A stretch of DNA of 64,000 nt from Parvibaculum sedimenti. GTDB taxonomy: Bacteria; Pseudomonadota; Alphaproteobacteria; Parvibaculales; Parvibaculaceae. Under the pieces are notes generated by a model. That model saw only the letters and a program-made list of their open reading frames with translations, did no database searches and was not told the origin of the DNA. Location: contig NZ_WESC01000002.1 of the NCBI RefSeq assembly GCF_009184905.1, positions 62,001-126,000 on the forward strand. The letters run 5' to 3'. Each line of letters starts with the position of its first letter. The first letter of the stretch is position 1. Made by a program: the position numbers and the translations under genes. Positions 25,343 to 34,978 of this stretch are shown here, piece after piece.

Positions 25343-26086
25343 TCAGAACTCCCATTCCGGACCGGGGATCGCCTGATAGGCGCGGGTCAGCGCGTCCGAC
25401 CAGGATTGGCGCAAGCCCTTGAAATAAGCATCGTCGTCCTTGATACGCCGGCTGAGAGCAACCTTCAGCGCGTCGCGGCGATAGACCATGAGGTCAATGG
25501 GCAGACCCACCGACAGGTTCGAGCGGATGGTCGAATCCATGGAAATGAGCGCGAGCTTCAGCGCGTCCCCCACATCGGTCTCAAAGGTCGCGGCGCGGTC
25601 GATGATGGGCTTGCCGTATTTGTGCTCGCCGATCTGGAAATAGGGCGTGTCTTCCGTCGCTTCGATGTAATTGCCCGCTGCGTAGACCTGGAAAAGTCGA
25701 AGCTGGCCATTGCCGATCTGCCCACCAAGCAGGATCGAAACATTGAAGGTTTCAGACTGCGCTTCGAGCGAGGGCCCGTCGACCTTGTAGATCTCCCGAA
25801 CCGCCTGCCCCATCAACTGAGCGGCGCGAACCATGCTCGGCGCGGTATAGAGCGTTTCGAGCGGCTCGCCTTCATGCAGCGACAATCCCTGCTCCGTCAC
25901 GAGATTGACGATTGCCTGGCTCAGGGCAAGATTCCCCGCCGTCATGATGCCGATGACGCGGTCGCCCGGGCGTTCAATGGTGGTGAGCTTGCGGAAGGTC
26001 GAGATGTTGTCGACACCCGCATTGGTGCGCGTATCCGCCAACATGACGAGGCCGCCTCGAAGGCGAAGCGCAACGCAATAAGTCAT
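25343..26086 (-). CDS. Anbu, ancestral beta-type proteasome homologue
   Basis: The 247-residue protein starts MTYCVALRLRGGLVMLADTRTNAG. Thr2 would become the N-terminal nucleophile after Met removal, and the ADTRTNAG motif supplies the Asp typical of proteasome beta subunits; the following lysine is in FRKLTTIE. This is the Anbu (bacterial proteasome homologue) family, which assembles into helical or ring oligomers. It is the last gene of a conserved four-gene set with transglutaminase-like, alpha-E and ATP-grasp proteins. The 22-nt gap to the transglutaminase gene supports an operon. Its substrates are unknown; links to nitrogen stress and peptide processing have been proposed. Confidence 0.9.
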   Translation of the reverse strand: MTYCVALRLRGGLVMLADTRTNAGVDNISTFRKLTTIERPGDRVIGIMTAGNLALSQAIVNLVTEQGLSLHEGEPLETLYTAPSMVRAAQLMGQAVREIYKVDGPSLEAQSETFNVSILLGGQIGNGQLRLFQVYAAGNYIEATEDTPYFQIGEHKYGKPIIDRAATFETDVGDALKLALISMDSTIRSNLSVGLPIDLMVYRRDALKVALSRRIKDDDAYFKGLRQSWSDALTRAYQAIPGPEWEF

Positions 26087-26108
26087 GAAATCAATTCCGC
26101 CCGGATCG

Positions 26109-26924
26109 TTATTGTTGTGCGGCGCTCTCGCCGACCTTCAGCCGCACCTCGAGCGTCTCCTGCCCGCCGCCGCGCCGTAGGCCGCGCACAGGCGCAGCTT
26201 CGAGATAATCGAGCCCTGTGGCGACGCGCACATAGGCCGCCGTCGGGCAAATTCTGTTGGCGACATCGAAGCCGACCCAACCGAGTCCGTCAATATATGC
26301 CTCTGCCCAGGCGTGGCTCGCCTCATGCTCCATGTTGACGTCGATCCAGAGATAGCCGCTGATATAGCGCGCGGGGATGCCGAGCATGCGCGCCGCCGAG
26401 ATGAAGACATGCGCGTGGTCCTGACAAACACCCGAACCCTTGGCCAGCGCTTCCGCCGCCGTCGTCTGTGCATCCGTATTGCCGATGTGATAGTCGAGCG
26501 CGTCGCGCACCGTCTCCATCAGCCGGTGAGCAAGATCGAGCGGTGTACGGTCGGACCCCGCACGCGCCTTTTCGGCAAGCGCGATAATTGCCTCGTCAGC
26601 ATCGGTGAGTTCAGTGCGGCGCAGATAGAAGCGTGGAGAAAAGGGCTCATGCGCATTGACGACGCCGCTGCGATCCAGCGTCTCGACCTCTGCCGTCAGC
26701 CGGATCGCAATCTCCTGATGCGGGCGCTCGACATAAAGCATCTGCAGGACATTGCCATAGACGTCGCGCGTTTCGGTCAGGCTTGCCTGCGACGGCACCT
26801 GAAGGCGCCAGCCCAGAACTGTCTGCGTCGCATTGTCGAGCGGCTTGAGACGCAGTGCCTGGATCGCGTAGGAGGCTGGCTCCGCGTATCGATAGACCGT
26901 CTCGTGATGGATATGGATGCGCAT
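26109..26924 (-). CDS. Transglutaminase-like cysteine protease family protein
   Basis: A 271-residue protein with an N-terminal beta domain (MRIHIHHETVYRYAEPASYA) and a transglutaminase core at about 150-220: Cys in AKGSGVCQDHAHVFISAARMLG, His in EASHAWAEAYIDGLGWVGFD, and Asp in that same GWVGFD strand, forming the Cys-His-Asp triad. The start at 26924 fits the family N terminus. A GTG at 26936 that overlaps the upstream stop (GTGA) is a real alternative and would add four residues. It belongs to the Anbu operon, where it may make or cut an isopeptide product. Confidence 0.88.
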   Translation of the reverse strand: MRIHIHHETVYRYAEPASYAIQALRLKPLDNATQTVLGWRLQVPSQASLTETRDVYGNVLQMLYVERPHQEIAIRLTAEVETLDRSGVVNAHEPFSPRFYLRRTELTDADEAIIALAEKARAGSDRTPLDLAHRLMETVRDALDYHIGNTDAQTTAAEALAKGSGVCQDHAHVFISAARMLGIPARYISGYLWIDVNMEHEASHAWAEAYIDGLGWVGFDVANRICPTAAYVRVATGLDYLEAAPVRGLRRGGGQETLEVRLKVGESAAQQ

Positions 26925-26932
26925 TCGAAACT

Positions 26933-27874
26933 TCACATCAGATAGCTTCGGCTGATCTCGGATCCGAGGCGGTTATTCTGCTCAACATACTGAGTCAGAA
27001 ACTCATGGAGCCCCTGGCGGAAGACGTCGCTTACCTGCCCGAAGCGGAGTTGCGAGTAGACCTGTCCTGCCATGCGATGGCAATCATGTCTTTGGCCATA
27101 TTCCTCGCCCAGCGCATCGAGGCAGTCCTTGATCTTCGCCGTGCAGCTGACCAGGGATCGCGGCATCTGATCGCGCATAATGAGAAATTCGGCGATATGC
27201 CAGGGCCGGATGCCCTCCTTGTAGAGGACATGATAACTGCGATAGCCGGAAACGGCGCGCAGGATCGATGCCCATTGATAATAGTCGATGCCGCCACCCA
27301 CCTCGGCATGTTCCGGCAGAAGCAGGTGATACTTCACGTCGAGAATGCGTGCCGTGTTGTCGCCGCGCTCGACGAAAGTGCCTAGTTGCATGAAGTGATA
27401 GCTGTCGCAGCGAAGCATCGTCGCCACCGTGCCGCCGTGAAAGAGGAGCGAGCGATCCTTCACCCAGTCGAGAAAACGATGAAGCCCGCTGCCGCGCACA
27501 CGTGTCTCGCTCCATTTTGGCAGTTCGAGCCAGGTCGCGTTGAGCGTTTCCCACTGCTCCGATGTCAGGGCGGTACGAACCGCGCGGGCATTGCGCCGCG
27601 CCGTCTCGATGCAGTTGCGAATGCTCGAAGGGTTGTCCTCATCGAAGGCGAGATAGGAGATCACATGCTCGGGCGTCGCGTCGCCGTACTTGCTATAAAA
27701 GCCTTCCTCGCAATCAGACACGATGATGGTCGAATGCCATTCGCTGCCGGTGGTTTCCGCGCTTGACGGCATGAGCGACAGCCTGTCCGTGACCTGAAGA
27801 ATGCGTGCGAGATTTTCCGCCCGCTCCATGTAGCGGGCGATCCAGTAGAGACTGTCGGCAGTACGGCTCAGCAT
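26933..27874 (-). CDS. Alpha-E domain protein
   Basis: The 313-residue, almost wholly helical protein starts MLSRTADSLYWIARYMERAENLARIL, the diagnostic opening of the alpha-E family. Other typical parts are FVERGDNTARILDVKYHLLLP and QLRFGQVSDVFRQGLHEFL near the end. It has no known enzymatic residues and occurs almost always with the permuted ATP-grasp and transglutaminase proteins. The gene is 26 nt downstream of the ATP-grasp gene and overlaps or nearly overlaps the transglutaminase gene. Its role in the Anbu module is unknown; a scaffold for a peptide-ligase-like reaction has been suggested. Confidence 0.9.
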   Translation of the reverse strand: MLSRTADSLYWIARYMERAENLARILQVTDRLSLMPSSAETTGSEWHSTIIVSDCEEGFYSKYGDATPEHVISYLAFDEDNPSSIRNCIETARRNARAVRTALTSEQWETLNATWLELPKWSETRVRGSGLHRFLDWVKDRSLLFHGGTVATMLRCDSYHFMQLGTFVERGDNTARILDVKYHLLLPEHAEVGGGIDYYQWASILRAVSGYRSYHVLYKEGIRPWHIAEFLIMRDQMPRSLVSCTAKIKDCLDALGEEYGQRHDCHRMAGQVYSQLRFGQVSDVFRQGLHEFLTQYVEQNNRLGSEISRSYLM

Positions 27875-27900
27875 CGCGTTACACCCGATCGGAACATGGT

Positions 27901-29319
27901 CTAGTCTTTCAGCACCCAGGTATCCTTGGTGCCTCCGCCCTGACTTGAATTGACGACGAGAGATCCCTCGCGCAGCGCAACGCGGGTGAGCCCGCCCGGC
28001 ACGACGCGGATTTCCTCGCCTGCGAGCACGAAGGGCCGAAGGTCGACATGCCGCGGCGCGATCCCCTGATCGACGAAGGTCGGGCAGGTCGAAAGCGCGA
28101 GCGTCGGCTGGGCGATATATTTCTCCGGCGCCGCCTTCACCCGCGCGGCGAAAGCCTCGCGCTCGGCGCGCGTCGCCTTGGGGCCGACGAGCATGCCGTA
28201 GCCGCCCGAGCCGTGAACTTCCTTCACCACCAGCTGGTCGATCCGCTCCAGCACATAGAGAAGATCGTCGCGATCGCCGCAGCGATAAGTCGGCACATTC
28301 TTGAGGATTGGCGTTTCACCGAGATAGAATTCGATCATCTGCGGCACATAGGTGTAGGTCGACTTGTCGTCGGCGATACCGGCGCCGACGGCGTTGGCCA
28401 GGTTGACGTTCCCTGCCCGGTAGGCGTTCATCAGACCCGCGACGCCCAGCACCGTGTCGGGACGGAAGGCAAGCGGATCGAGGTACTCGTCGTCGACGCG
28501 GCGATAGATGACGTCGACGCGCTTCGGCCCCTGCGTCGTGCGCATATAGACGATGTCATCCTTCACATAGAGATCCGGCCCCTCGACGAGCTCGATACCC
28601 ATCTGGTCGGCGAGGAAGGAATGTTCGTAATAAGCGCTGTTATAGATGCCCGGCGTCAGAAGCGCGACTGTCGGCTCATTCTCGCAATTGCGCGGCGCGA
28701 CCGAGGAAAGCGTTTTCAGAAGATCGTCGCAATAGTGATCGACCGGCGCCACGTTGTAGCGCGACAGGAGATCGGGAAAGAGCCGCATGGTGATTTCGCG
28801 GTTCTCGAGCATGTAGGAAACGCCCGACGGCGTTCGCACATTGTCTTCGAGAACGTAGAATTCCTCCGGTCCCACCCGCACCATGTCGATGCCGGAAATA
28901 TGCGTGTAGACACCCGCGGGAACCTGCACACCCTGCATGACGTGCCGATAGGTCTCGTTCAGCAGCACGTGGTCGGAGGGCATGATGCCCGCCCGCATGA
29001 TTTCCTGCGGCCCGTAAATGTCGGCGATGAAGGCATTGAGCGCCTTTACCCGTTGCACGAGGCCCGCCGAAATCTGACGCCATTCGGCAGCTTCGAGAAT
29101 GCGGGGGATGATGTCGAAGGGAATGATGCGCTCGGGGTCGCCACCCTCGCCATAGACCGCGAAGGTGATGCCGATACGGCGGAAAAAGGTCTCCGCCTCC
29201 TCGCGACGCAGGGAAAGAACCTCCGGCGGGGTCTCACTCAGCCAGTCGCGCAGAGTCGCATAGGCATTGCGAACCTCGTGGTCGCTGAGGCCCATTTCGT
29301 CGAAGACGGCCCCTGGCAT
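27901..29319 (-). CDS. Circularly permuted type 2 ATP-grasp protein
   Basis: The 472-residue protein belongs to the permuted ATP-grasp family that precedes alpha-E genes. Typical segments are GITFAVYGEGGDPERIIPFDIIPRI, LEDNVRTPSGVSYMLENR, and the ATP-contact region VVKEVHGSGGYGMLVGPKATRAE. The C terminus carries ISxxPTFV-like and LRPFVLAGEEIRVVPGGLTRVAL segments. It would ligate an amine and a carboxylate using ATP, perhaps building a short peptide. The start at 29319 (MPGAVFDEMGL) follows GGGGAG and was preferred over an upstream in-frame codon. First gene of the Anbu operon, with paired repeats at 29452-29496 in its upstream region. Confidence 0.9.
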   Translation of the reverse strand: MPGAVFDEMGLSDHEVRNAYATLRDWLSETPPEVLSLRREEAETFFRRIGITFAVYGEGGDPERIIPFDIIPRILEAAEWRQISAGLVQRVKALNAFIADIYGPQEIMRAGIMPSDHVLLNETYRHVMQGVQVPAGVYTHISGIDMVRVGPEEFYVLEDNVRTPSGVSYMLENREITMRLFPDLLSRYNVAPVDHYCDDLLKTLSSVAPRNCENEPTVALLTPGIYNSAYYEHSFLADQMGIELVEGPDLYVKDDIVYMRTTQGPKRVDVIYRRVDDEYLDPLAFRPDTVLGVAGLMNAYRAGNVNLANAVGAGIADDKSTYTYVPQMIEFYLGETPILKNVPTYRCGDRDDLLYVLERIDQLVVKEVHGSGGYGMLVGPKATRAEREAFAARVKAAPEKYIAQPTLALSTCPTFVDQGIAPRHVDLRPFVLAGEEIRVVPGGLTRVALREGSLVVNSSQGGGTKDTWVLKD

Positions 29320-29451
29320 CGCAACTCCCCGTTTACATGACGCCTCGCGCGCCAATCGCTTGGAAAGATAGAGAGCAAGAGCGGTGCCAGTGTCGAAGCC
29401 ACGAAAAAAGAGGCTACGCAGATAACGAGACTTAAAGAGACGATTATTTAT

Positions 29452-29496
29452 TGTGCGTAGTGCCTACATAACGAACAATTGTGTGCTTCATGCCTA
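29452..29496. promoter_or_regulatory. Paired direct repeats upstream of the Anbu operon
   Basis: TGTGCGTAGTGCCTA (29452-29466) and TGTGCTTCATGCCTA (29482-29496) agree at 12 of 15 positions and start exactly 30 bp apart, about three helical turns. They lie in an unusually AT-rich patch 130-180 nt before the ATP-grasp start and just after the histidine kinase stop. This arrangement suits cooperative binding of a response regulator or similar dimer. Confidence 0.5.
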
Positions 29497-29500
29497 AATT

Positions 29501-30709
29501 TTAGAGCCGATCCTCGGCTATCACCCGCTGGGCCGGAAGCGAAACGGTGACTCTGGTGCCGCGGCCCGGCTCGCTCTCGAGTGTCAGCGACCCGTCATGC
29601 AGTTCCGTGAGGAGCTTGGTGAGAGTAAGGCCGAGGCCGGTGCCCTCGTAGCGGCGGGCCAGCGAATTGTCGATCTGCTGGAAGGGCTGGAGCGCCTGGA
29701 CCATCTCCTCCGCCGTCATTCCGATGCCCGTGTCCTCGACCGTCATCAGGAAGTCACCCGATGGAGCACGGCCCATGAAGAGCTGGACGCTGCGTCCCTC
29801 GGGCGTGAACTTGATCGCGTTCGACAGCAGATTGAGGATGATCTGTGTGAGCCTTGTCGGATCGACCGACAGCGTCATCGGTACATCCGGACTCACCACC
29901 TTGAGCTCGACGCCCGCCGCCCTCGCGCTTTCCGCGACGAGCCTCTCGCAGGCGGCGAAGACATTGCCGACATCGACATCCTGCTCGTCGAGTTTCAGAT
30001 GGCCGCCTTCGATCTTCGTCAGATCGAGAATATCGTTGATGACATCGAGGAGATGCTTGCCGCTGCGATAGATGTCGCCCGCATATTCCTGATATTTCGG
30101 TTCGCCCAATGGCCCGAGAATGCCGTCGCGCAGGATCTGCGCAAAGCCGAGGATCGCGTTGAGCGGCGTCCGGAGCTCATGGCTCATATTGGCGAGAAAT
30201 GCCGATTTGGCGCGATTTGCGGCTTCCGCCTGCTCCTTCGCCCTCTGCAAATCGCGCTCGGCGTTTTTGCGGATGGTGATGTCCTCAACCGTGCCTTCGT
30301 AATAGAGAAGCGCTCCTGCGGCCGAGCGCACCTCGCGGCAGCATTCCGAAATCCAGATCACCTCGCCGTCGCGGCGATAGACCTGCGACTCGAAGCCGGA
30401 GACGACGCCCGTTTCGCGCATGAGGCGTACGAACTCGTCGCGGCGATGCGGATCGACATAAAGCTGACGACCGATATCGGTCAACGCATGGAGCATGCAG
30501 GCGGGCGACTCGTAGCCATAGATGCGCGCCAGCGCAGGATTGGCGGCGAGATAATATCCATCCGGCGTGGTCTGGAAGATGCCCCAGATCGCATGCTCGA
30601 ACATGCCGCGATAGACCTCGGGCGAGGACATGTCGGCCGGCACATGCGCCCCGATGCCTTCAAACTGCGAAAGCTGGGCGAGCCTTTGCTGTCTCGTCAT
30701 TGCGCTCAT
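29501..30709 (-). CDS. PAS-domain sensor histidine kinase
   Basis: The 402-residue soluble kinase has a PAS domain at about 33-145 (HAIWGIFQTTPDGYYLAANP, then YEGTVEDITIRK), a short coiled coil, a HisKA domain with phospho-His177 in FLANMSHELRTPLNAILG, and a HATPase domain with N-box IILNLLSNAIKFT, DTGIGM and GTGLGLTL. No membrane segment is seen, so it senses a cytoplasmic signal through PAS. No response regulator is adjacent, so it is an orphan. It lies upstream of the Anbu operon on the same strand with a 181-nt gap. The ATG at 30709 is taken; a GTG at 30715 and an ATG at 30700 are alternatives. Confidence 0.9.
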   Translation of the reverse strand: MSAMTRQQRLAQLSQFEGIGAHVPADMSSPEVYRGMFEHAIWGIFQTTPDGYYLAANPALARIYGYESPACMLHALTDIGRQLYVDPHRRDEFVRLMRETGVVSGFESQVYRRDGEVIWISECCREVRSAAGALLYYEGTVEDITIRKNAERDLQRAKEQAEAANRAKSAFLANMSHELRTPLNAILGFAQILRDGILGPLGEPKYQEYAGDIYRSGKHLLDVINDILDLTKIEGGHLKLDEQDVDVGNVFAACERLVAESARAAGVELKVVSPDVPMTLSVDPTRLTQIILNLLSNAIKFTPEGRSVQLFMGRAPSGDFLMTVEDTGIGMTAEEMVQALQPFQQIDNSLARRYEGTGLGLTLTKLLTELHDGSLTLESEPGRGTRVTVSLPAQRVIAEDRL

Positions 30710-30894
30710 TCTCACTCAAAAAAGCACTAATCCCCGGCGGCATAACCCCGGGCAAAATGCGGCTTGGCTCGATATTTACCGCAATTCCCTTTCCAACCCA
30801 TGAAGCAAGTCATTGTTTTTATTGCGCAATTCAAAAGCAAACTGTCGTGAAAATAGGCATTTTCCTCAAAATGGAAGCCTGTGCCGCGCCTCGC

Positions 30895-30925
30895 TTGACC
30901 TTCCAGTGACAGGAAGGCCTAGGGT
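30895..30925 (+). promoter_or_regulatory. CueR-type copper-responsive promoter
   Basis: A -35 element TTGACC (30895-30900) and -10 element TAGGGT (30920-30925) are separated by 19 bp, the over-long spacer used by MerR-family activators. The spacer region holds the perfect dyad CCTTCC-N7-GGAAGG (30899-30917), which is the CueR operator consensus. The ATG of the copper ATPase is 38 nt further on. The matching regulator gene is not in this window. Confidence 0.85.
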
Positions 30926-30962
30926 GACTTTCCTGACAAGAAGACTCGAAAAGAGGACAACG

Positions 30963-33323
30963 ATGGCTTCGCACACCGAAGGCAAGGCCTGCTGCGGCGG
31001 ACATGAACACCAGCATCACGCCGCTCATGGCGTGGCGGCAGGCATGGCCAGGGACCCCGTCTGCGGCATGAACGTCGATCCGCAGACGGCGAAATATCGC
31101 GCCGAGCACGAGGGTCAGACCTGGTACTTCTGTTCGGCTGGCTGCGAGGCCAAGTTCAGGGCCGATCCCGACAAGTATCGGCACCCGGTGGACCAGAAGC
31201 CGGAGCCGGAAGGCACGGTCTATACCTGCCCGATGCATCCGGAGGTGCGTCAGGTCGGCCCCGGCCCCTGCCCGATCTGCGGCATGGCGCTGGAACCCCT
31301 GGTCGCGAGCGCCGATGGCGGACCGAACCACGAACTCATCGACATGACGCGGCGGTTCTGGATTGGCCTTGCTCTGACGATCCCGGTCTTCCTGCTCGAA
31401 ATGGGCGGACATCTGACCGGGCTCATCATGGCGCTCGGCACGACGCTCACGAACTGGATTCAACTCGCGCTGGCGACACCCGTCGTGCTCTGGGCGGGTT
31501 GGCCCTTCTTCGTGCGCGGCTGGCAGTCGCTCCTTACCCGCAACCTCAACATGTTCACGCTGATCGCCATGGGCACGGGCGTTGCCTGGACCTACAGCAT
31601 CGTCGCGACTGTCGCACCCGGCATTTTCCCGCCGGCATTCCGCGATATGAACGGCGCGGTCGCCGTCTATTTCGAGGCATCAGCCGTCATCACCGTTCTG
31701 GTGTTGCTCGGCCAGGTGCTGGAACTCAGGGCTCGCGAACAGACGAGCGGCGCGATCCGCGCCCTGCTTGACCTTGCGCCGAAGACCGCACGCCGCATTC
31801 GCGCCGATGGCGAGGACGAAGAAGTGCAGCTCGACGACGTGCATGTCGGTGACCGGCTGCGTGTGCGACCCGGCGAAAAAGTGCCTGTCGACGGAAGCGT
31901 CCTGGAAGGCCGCGTCGCCATTGATGAATCCATGGTGACGGGCGAGGCCATGCCGGTGACGAAGGACCCTGGCGCCAAGGTGATCGCGGGCACGCTGAAC
32001 AAATCCGGCGGCTTCGTCATGACAGCGGAAAAAATCGGACGCGAGACCATGCTAGCCCGTATCGTGCAGATGGTCGCCGACGCACAGCGCTCGCGCGCAC
32101 CAATCCAGCGACTTGCCGATCGGGTAGCCGGATGGTTCGTGCCGCTGGTGATCCTCGCCGCCATCATCGCCTTCGCGGCATGGGCAACCTTCGGGCCAGA
32201 GCCACGCTTCACCTTCGGTCTGGTCGCGGCGGTCGCCGTGCTCATCATTGCCTGCCCATGCGCGCTGGGCCTTGCGACGCCCATGTCGATCATGGTCGGC
32301 GTCGGGCGCGGCGCGAGCTTCGGCGTCCTCATCAAGAACGCCGAAGCGCTGGAACGCATGGAAAAGATCGACACGCTGGTCGTCGACAAGACGGGTACGC
32401 TGACCGAAGGCAAGCCCTCGGTGACGTCCATCGTGACCGCCGGAGGTTTTGCCGAGGCCGATCTTCTGCGGCTTGCGGCAAGCGTCGAACGCGCGAGCCA
32501 GCATCCGCTGGCCGACGCGATCGTTGCGGCAGCGAAGGCGCGCGGGCTTGCGCTTCACGAAGCGAGCGATTTCGACGCGCCTTCCGGCAGAGGCGCCATC
32601 GGAACCGTTGACGGCAAGCGCATCGTCATCGGCAATGCGAATTATCTTGAAGAGCTGGGCATCACGACGGCACCGCTCGCGAAAGCCGCAGAAGATTTGC
32701 GGCAGGACGGCGCGACGGCGATCTTTGCAGGGATCGATGGAATGCTTGCAGGCGTCATCGCCATTGCCGATCCAGTGAAGGAAACGACGCCCGCAGCGCT
32801 CGCGGCGCTACAGGCCGAAGGCATACGCATCGTCATGCTGACGGGCGACAATCCGACAACGGCGCAGGCCATCGCGCGGCGGCTCGGTATCGACGAGGTA
32901 AAAGCACAGGTGTTGCCCGATGAAAAGGCCAGGGTGGTGAACGAACTCACCCAGGCGGGCCGCGTCGTCGCCATGGCGGGCGACGGCGTCAACGATGCGC
33001 CCGCGCTCGCCGCCGCCGAAATCGGGATTGCCATGGGAACCGGTACCGATGTCGCGATGGAAAGCGCCGGCGTCACACTGCTGAAGGGCGATCTCATGGG
33101 CATCGTCCGCGCGCGTCGTCTCAGCCAGGCGACCATGCGCAACATTCGGCAGAACCTCTTCTTCGCCTTCATCTACAACGCGGCTGGAATTCCCATTGCG
33201 GCAGGTGTTCTCTATCCAGTTTTCGGCATTCTGCTCTCGCCGATCATCGCCGCAGCAGCAATGGCGCTGTCTTCCGTCAGCGTCATCGGAAATGCGCTTC
33301 GGCTCCGGACGGTGAAGCTGTGA
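30963..33323 (+). CDS. copA: Copper-translocating P1B-type ATPase with YHS and heavy-metal-binding N-terminal domains
   Basis: This inner-membrane ATPase exports Cu(I) from the cytoplasm. The 786-residue protein has a His-rich start, a YHS domain at about 30-73 ([22 protein letters not shown]), and a zinc-ribbon-like heavy-metal domain at about 87-113 ([20 protein letters not shown]) in place of the usual CxxC domain. Eight membrane helices follow, with CPC in [12 protein letters not shown], phosphorylation site [13 protein letters not shown] motif [11 protein letters not shown] and hinge [11 protein letters not shown]. The start at 30963 follows AAAGAGGACAACG. Its stop overlaps the oxidase ATG (TGATG). 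It is the first gene of a four-gene copper operon behind a CueR-type promoter. Confidence 0.95.
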   Translation: MASHTEGKACCGGHEHQHHAAHGVAAGMARDPVCGMNVDPQTAKYRAEHEGQTWYFCSAGCEAKFRADPDKYRHPVDQKPEPEGTVYTCPMHPEVRQVGPGPCPICGMALEPLVASADGGPNHELIDMTRRFWIGLALTIPVFLLEMGGHLTGLIMALGTTLTNWIQLALATPVVLWAGWPFFVRGWQSLLTRNLNMFTLIAMGTGVAWTYSIVATVAPGIFPPAFRDMNGAVAVYFEASAVITVLVLLGQVLELRAREQTSGAIRALLDLAPKTARRIRADGEDEEVQLDDVHVGDRLRVRPGEKVPVDGSVLEGRVAIDESMVTGEAMPVTKDPGAKVIAGTLNKSGGFVMTAEKIGRETMLARIVQMVADAQRSRAPIQRLADRVAGWFVPLVILAAIIAFAAWATFGPEPRFTFGLVAAVAVLIIACPCALGLATPMSIMVGVGRGASFGVLIKNAEALERMEKIDTLVVDKTGTLTEGKPSVTSIVTAGGFAEADLLRLAASVERASQHPLADAIVAAAKARGLALHEASDFDAPSGRGAIGTVDGKRIVIGNANYLEELGITTAPLAKAAEDLRQDGATAIFAGIDGMLAGVIAIADPVKETTPAALAALQAEGIRIVMLTGDNPTTAQAIARRLGIDEVKAQVLPDEKARVVNELTQAGRVVAMAGDGVNDAPALAAAEIGIAMGTGTDVAMESAGVTLLKGDLMGIVRARRLSQATMRNIRQNLFFAFIYNAAGIPIAAGVLYPVFGILLSPIIAAAAMALSSVSVIGNALRLRTVKL

Positions 33324-34978
33324 TGCGCGTTTCGTTATTGGTCTTCACATTCATCGGCCTGGCATTCGCGAGCTTCGCCGCCAAGGCGGGCGAATATAGC
33401 CTCGTCATCGATCGGCACGACGTCGATATAGGCGGACGGCATGGCGACATGATCATCGTCAACGGGCAATTTCCCGGGCCGCTGCTGCGCTTCAGGGAAG
33501 GCGAGGACGTCGCCATCCATGTGACGAACAGATTGAAGGATGACAGCTCGGTCCACTGGCATGGCCTCCTGCTCCCCGGTGAGATGGACGGCGTGCCGGG
33601 CATGAACGGCTTTGGCGGCATCGCGCCGGGCGCGACTTTCACCTATCACTTCAAGGTCCGGCAGAGCGGCACCTACTGGTATCACTCCCATTCTGGCTTG
33701 CAGGAGCAGGAAGGCCTTGCTGGCCCCATCGTCATCGATCCGGCGAAGCCGAGTGGCATCCAGGCAGCCCACGATTATGTGGTGATGCTGTCCGATTTTA
33801 CCGACGAACGCGCCGACGACATATTCCGCAACCTTAAAGCGGATTCCGGTTACTACAATCACTCTAAGCGGACGGCGGGCGACTTCTTCCGTGGCATGGG
33901 CAAGGACGGAATCGGCGCGACGCTGCGCGACCGGCTGGACTGGGGCGAGATGCGGATGGACCCGACCGATCTCGCCGATGTGACGGGCTACACCTTCCTC
34001 GTCAACGGCAAGTCGGCCAGCGCGAACTGGACCGGCCTCTTCAAGCCGGGCGAGCGCATACGCCTTCGCTTCATCAATGCTTCCGCCATGACCTATTTCG
34101 ATCTGCGCATTCCGGGTTTGAAGATGATCGTGGTAGCGGCAGACGGCCAGAACGTGATGCCCGTACCCGTGGACGAAATCAGGCTCGCCATCGCCGAGAC
34201 CTATGACGTCATCGTCACGCCGAAAGACGGCAAGGCTTACACGATTTTCGCCCAATCCCTCGACCGTTCCGGCTATGCGAGGGCAACACTCGCGCCGCGC
34301 GAAGGGATGGAGGCTCCGGTGCCGCCACTCCGCCGACGCGCGCAACTCACCATGGCCGATATGGGTATGGGTTCCATGGAAGGAATGGATCATGGCTCGA
34401 TGTCCAACATGGATATGGGCGGCATGGACATGAGCCAAATGGGCCACGCAGCCACAAACACGAAACCGAAAGAGTCAAAGAGCCCGGCGGAGGAAGAACA
34501 GGCCCCGAAAGGCTGGGGCGCGGGATTTCCTGCCGGAGAAAAGGTGCTGAGCTATGGCGATCTTAAATCTCTAACGCCGCAGAAGGATCTGCGCGAACCG
34601 TCGCGCGAGATCATTGTGCATCTCACCGGAAACATGGAGCGCTATATCTGGACGCTCAATGGCAAGAAGTTCGGCGACGCACAGCCCATCGAACTTAAAT
34701 ATGGCGAACGGGTGAAGCTCACCTTCGTCAACGACACGATGATGGCGCACCCGATGCATCTGCACGGCATGTTCGTGCAACTCGTCAACGGCCAGCCCGC
34801 CGCCCGGTTGCCGAACAAGCACATTGTCAGCGTTCCGCCAGGGCAGAGCTACTCGGTGCTCCTCACCGCCGATGCCCCCGGTGAGTGGGCATTCCATTGC
34901 CACCTGCTTTATCACATGGCGTCGGGGATGATGAACAAGGTGGTGGTCGCCCGCATGAGCGCGGAGGCAGCGCGATGA
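33323..34978 (+). CDS. Periplasmic multicopper oxidase of the CopA/PcoA copper-resistance type
   Basis: The 551-residue protein has a signal peptide ([20 protein letters not shown], cleavage near AKA). Three cupredoxin domains carry the four copper-binding signatures HWHGLLLPG, YWYHSHSGLQEQEG, HPMHLHGMF and HCHLLYHMASGMM. A Met/His-rich segment at about 343-377 (MADMGMGSMEGMDHGSM and following) is the extra copper-loading region of this family. It oxidises Cu(I) to less toxic Cu(II) in the periplasm. The signal sequence lacks an obvious twin-arginine motif, which is unusual since many CopA oxidases are Tat substrates. It overlaps copB by 4 nt (ATGA). Confidence 0.93.
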   Translation: MRVSLLVFTFIGLAFASFAAKAGEYSLVIDRHDVDIGGRHGDMIIVNGQFPGPLLRFREGEDVAIHVTNRLKDDSSVHWHGLLLPGEMDGVPGMNGFGGIAPGATFTYHFKVRQSGTYWYHSHSGLQEQEGLAGPIVIDPAKPSGIQAAHDYVVMLSDFTDERADDIFRNLKADSGYYNHSKRTAGDFFRGMGKDGIGATLRDRLDWGEMRMDPTDLADVTGYTFLVNGKSASANWTGLFKPGERIRLRFINASAMTYFDLRIPGLKMIVVAADGQNVMPVPVDEIRLAIAETYDVIVTPKDGKAYTIFAQSLDRSGYARATLAPREGMEAPVPPLRRRAQLTMADMGMGSMEGMDHGSMSNMDMGGMDMSQMGHAATNTKPKESKSPAEEEQAPKGWGAGFPAGEKVLSYGDLKSLTPQKDLREPSREIIVHLTGNMERYIWTLNGKKFGDAQPIELKYGERVKLTFVNDTMMAHPMHLHGMFVQLVNGQPAARLPNKHIVSVPPGQSYSVLLTADAPGEWAFHCHLLYHMASGMMNKVVVARMSAEAAR

